Source: Nostoc spongiaeforme FACHB-130 (GTDB lineage Bacteria > Cyanobacteriota > Cyanobacteriia > Cyanobacteriales > Nostocaceae). Taken from it: 44,166 nucleotides of DNA. The notes under the pieces are model-generated. The model did not search any database and was not told where the DNA came from. It saw only the letters and a program-made list of their open reading frames with translations. The stretch is from positions 64,001 to 108,166 of the forward strand of contig NZ_JACJTB010000020.1 in assembly GCF_014698475.1 (NCBI RefSeq), given 5' to 3'. Below, one piece after another: positions 42,125-44,166 of this stretch (its first letter is position 1; each line of letters starts with the position of its first letter). A program made the translations under genes and the position numbers.

Positions 42125-44011
42125 ATGAGTGAAACAGTCCTAGAGGTTCGCAATCTCCAAGTTGAATTTTCCAGTGATGACAACAGTCTCAAAGCTGTAG
42201 ATGGAATTTCTTTTGAACTACATCGGGGGGAAACTCTAGGAATTGTAGGAGAATCGGGAAGTGGCAAATCTGTAACTTCACTGGCTGTTATGGGGTTGTT
42301 ACAAACTCCCGGTAGAGTCAGTGGTGGGGAAATTTGGTTTCGTCAGCAGCCAGAAGCCAAGCCGATTAATTTGGTGGAGTTACCGCCGGAACAAATGCAG
42401 CTACACCGTGGCGGCGACTTGGCGATGATTTTCCAAGAACCGATGAGTTCGCTGAATCCAGTTTATACGATTGGGTTTCAGCTAACGGAAGCGATTATGC
42501 GCCATCAAAATGTTTCGATCGCTGAAGCTAGGCAAATTGCGATCGCAGGTTTGCAAGAAGTTAAACTCTTACCTAGCGATGAACTCATCAAACAACAATA
42601 TCTCGAAACTTGGCCGCAAACCAACCCCCATTCACCCACACCAGATGATTACAAACTGGCGCAGTTGGTAAAACAGCACAAAGAAGCCATCTTAGACCGT
42701 TATCCACATCAACTTTCCGGCGGACAGTTGCAACGGGTGATGATTGCAATGGCCATTTCTTGTAACCCATTGCTGTTAATTGCAGATGAACCAACCACAG
42801 CCTTAGATGTGACGGTGCAAGCCACAATTATTGATTTGTTGGGAGAATTGCAACAAACCCGCGAGATGGCGTTGATTTTCATCACCCACGACTTGGGATT
42901 AATCTCGGAAATTGCCGATAAAGTCGCGGTGATGTACAAAGGTAAAATTGTGGAATATGGTGCAGCCGCAGATATTTTTAGTCATCCCCAACATCCATAT
43001 ACTAAGGGATTAGTTGCATGTCGCCCCACACTTAACCGTCGTCCTCATAAACTACTGACGGTTGCAGATTATATGAGTGTGGAGGAAACAGCCAACGGAG
43101 ATTTATTAATTCAGGCGAAAGAACCACCACAGCCGCCAGAAATCACACCCGAAGAAATTAATACTCGCTTGATAAATCTGGAAGAAAAACCGCCTTTATT
43201 GCAAATCCGCAATTTGAAAGTTGGTTTCCCGGTGCGGGGTGTGTTTGGTGGAACAAAACGCTACAACATGGCGGTTAATGATGTTTCTTTTGATGTCAAA
43301 CCAGGGGAAACTTTAGGGTTAGTGGGTGAGTCTGGTTGCGGGAAAACGACTCTCGGTCGGACTTTATTGCGATTAATTGAACCGATAAGCGGTGATATTA
43401 TTTTTGACGGGCAGAATATCACCAAGTTGAAGGGTGAAGCATTGCAGAGACTCCGGCGGGAAATGCAAATTGTCTTTCAAAACCCCTTTAGCGCCCTTGA
43501 CCCCCGGATAAAAGTTGGCGACGCAATTATGGAACCGTTGTTAATTCACGCTGTGGGTAAAACAGTAAAACAACGGCGTGACAGAGTTGCAGAATTATTA
43601 GAAAGGGTGGGTTTGAGTCCAGATGCGATGAATCGCTATCCCCATCAATTTTCCGGTGGTCAGCGTCAACGGATTTGTATTGCCCGTTCTTTGGCTTTAA
43701 ATCCCAGATTTATTATTTGTGATGAATCAGTTTCGGCGCTAGATGTATCGGTACAAGCGCAAGTATTGAATTTGTTGAAAGAATTGCAAGATGAATTTCA
43801 ACTGACTTATATCTTTATTTCCCATGATTTGAGTGTAGTGAAATTTATGAGCGATCGCATTTTAGTCATGAATCGCGGTCAAATTGTCGAACAAGGCACA
43901 GCCGAAAGCATCTACCGCGAACCAAAACAAGCATATACACAAAAATTAATTGCTTCCATTCCTACAGGTAGCCCAGAACGAATACGCAGCCGGCAAGTGG
44001 GAACTATGTAA
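42125..44011 (+). CDS. fused two-domain oligopeptide/dipeptide ABC ATPase
   Basis: A 628-residue protein with two complete ABC ATPase domains, equivalent to DppD and DppF (or OppD and OppF) in one chain, as in GsiA. The first domain has Walker A GESGSGKS at 42-49, signature QLSGGQLQR and Walker [15 protein letters not shown]. The second has GESGCGKT at 401-408, [15 protein letters not shown] and [21 protein letters not shown] and AYTQKL mark the oligopeptide ATPase C-terminal parts. It would power uptake of a peptide or similar substrate. No permease or binding protein is in view, so it is an orphan ATPase. Start ATG 42125. Confidence 0.95.
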   Translation: MSETVLEVRNLQVEFSSDDNSLKAVDGISFELHRGETLGIVGESGSGKSVTSLAVMGLLQTPGRVSGGEIWFRQQPEAKPINLVELPPEQMQLHRGGDLAMIFQEPMSSLNPVYTIGFQLTEAIMRHQNVSIAEARQIAIAGLQEVKLLPSDELIKQQYLETWPQTNPHSPTPDDYKLAQLVKQHKEAILDRYPHQLSGGQLQRVMIAMAISCNPLLLIADEPTTALDVTVQATIIDLLGELQQTREMALIFITHDLGLISEIADKVAVMYKGKIVEYGAAADIFSHPQHPYTKGLVACRPTLNRRPHKLLTVADYMSVEETANGDLLIQAKEPPQPPEITPEEINTRLINLEEKPPLLQIRNLKVGFPVRGVFGGTKRYNMAVNDVSFDVKPGETLGLVGESGCGKTTLGRTLLRLIEPISGDIIFDGQNITKLKGEALQRLRREMQIVFQNPFSALDPRIKVGDAIMEPLLIHAVGKTVKQRRDRVAELLERVGLSPDAMNRYPHQFSGGQRQRICIARSLALNPRFIICDESVSALDVSVQAQVLNLLKELQDEFQLTYIFISHDLSVVKFMSDRILVMNRGQIVEQGTAESIYREPKQAYTQKLIASIPTGSPERIRSRQVGTM

Positions 44012-44166
44012 TGTTATCAATTACTAGGCAAACTGTAAGCCATGATTCTAGGTGTAGCGACTGTCTTAAAAGTCAAGCGATCGGGAGCAAAAAATGAAGC
44101 AGAGGAAGTAAAGAAAAAAGAAACAAGAGAAAAAAACATACATTCCAAAGTGAGCCAGTCATGCTG
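44012..44166. other. right-end non-coding stretch
   Basis: No gene is seen in the last 155 bases, which are purine-rich (gaaaaaagaaacaagag). Confidence 0.4.

Overview
The window looks like chromosomal DNA of a filamentous, Nostoc-type cyanobacterium. This rests on the very frequent HIP1 octamer GCGATCGC, the plant-type ferredoxin:thioredoxin reductase catalytic subunit, Ycf23, several cyanobacterial families (DUF1997, DUF4079, DUF309), and the density of short palindromic repeats between and inside genes. No rRNA, tRNA, CRISPR array, complete insertion sequence or prophage was recognised.

Left part (1-12.4 kb). The left end has a defence or genome-conflict flavour. It holds a 5'-truncated PD-(D/E)XK nuclease, a DUF433/DUF5615 toxin-antitoxin pair whose toxin is cut short by a repeat, and a stand-alone GyrB-like GHKL ATPase without the rest of a topoisomerase. 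A housekeeping block follows: DUF58 protein, ftrC overlapping a DUF309 gene, and a type II NADH dehydrogenase. Next come a small membrane protein divergent from a large STAND (NB-ARC)-TPR protein, a 21-bp tandem repeat array, the tail of a dead Rpn-family gene, and a 13-repeat ankyrin protein.

Middle (12.5-25 kb). Mostly single genes: DUF4079 membrane protein, DUF1997 protein, NAD(P)-binding SDR, a diiron ferritin-like protein placed just before a cis-prenyltransferase (uppS), a TPR protein, a decayed Uma2 nuclease, a Cache/HAMP histidine kinase, a FetB-like permease, a DegT-type aminotransferase and ycf23.

Right part (25.3-44.2 kb). An RND efflux adaptor and permease are followed by the surviving 3' tail of what was probably a second RND permease. 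A manganese-type ABC importer is split into a divergent binding protein (mntC) and an ATPase-permease pair (mntA-mntB). Then come a proline-rich secreted protein with two PPC-like domains, a zinc-ribbon Ser/Thr kinase with seven WD40 repeats, a small exported protein, a pyruvate kinase pseudogene reduced to its two ends, an SSB protein, an SLH-domain protein and a fused two-domain oligopeptide ABC ATPase.

The main story is genome erosion and repeat traffic: at least four genes are broken or rearranged, and palindromic repeats lie inside coding sequence, in operon spacers and flanking genes. The best candidates for new biology are the stand-alone GyrB-like ATPase, the STAND-TPR gene with its divergent membrane partner, and the diiron protein/uppS pair. 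All product names come from motif reading without database searches.
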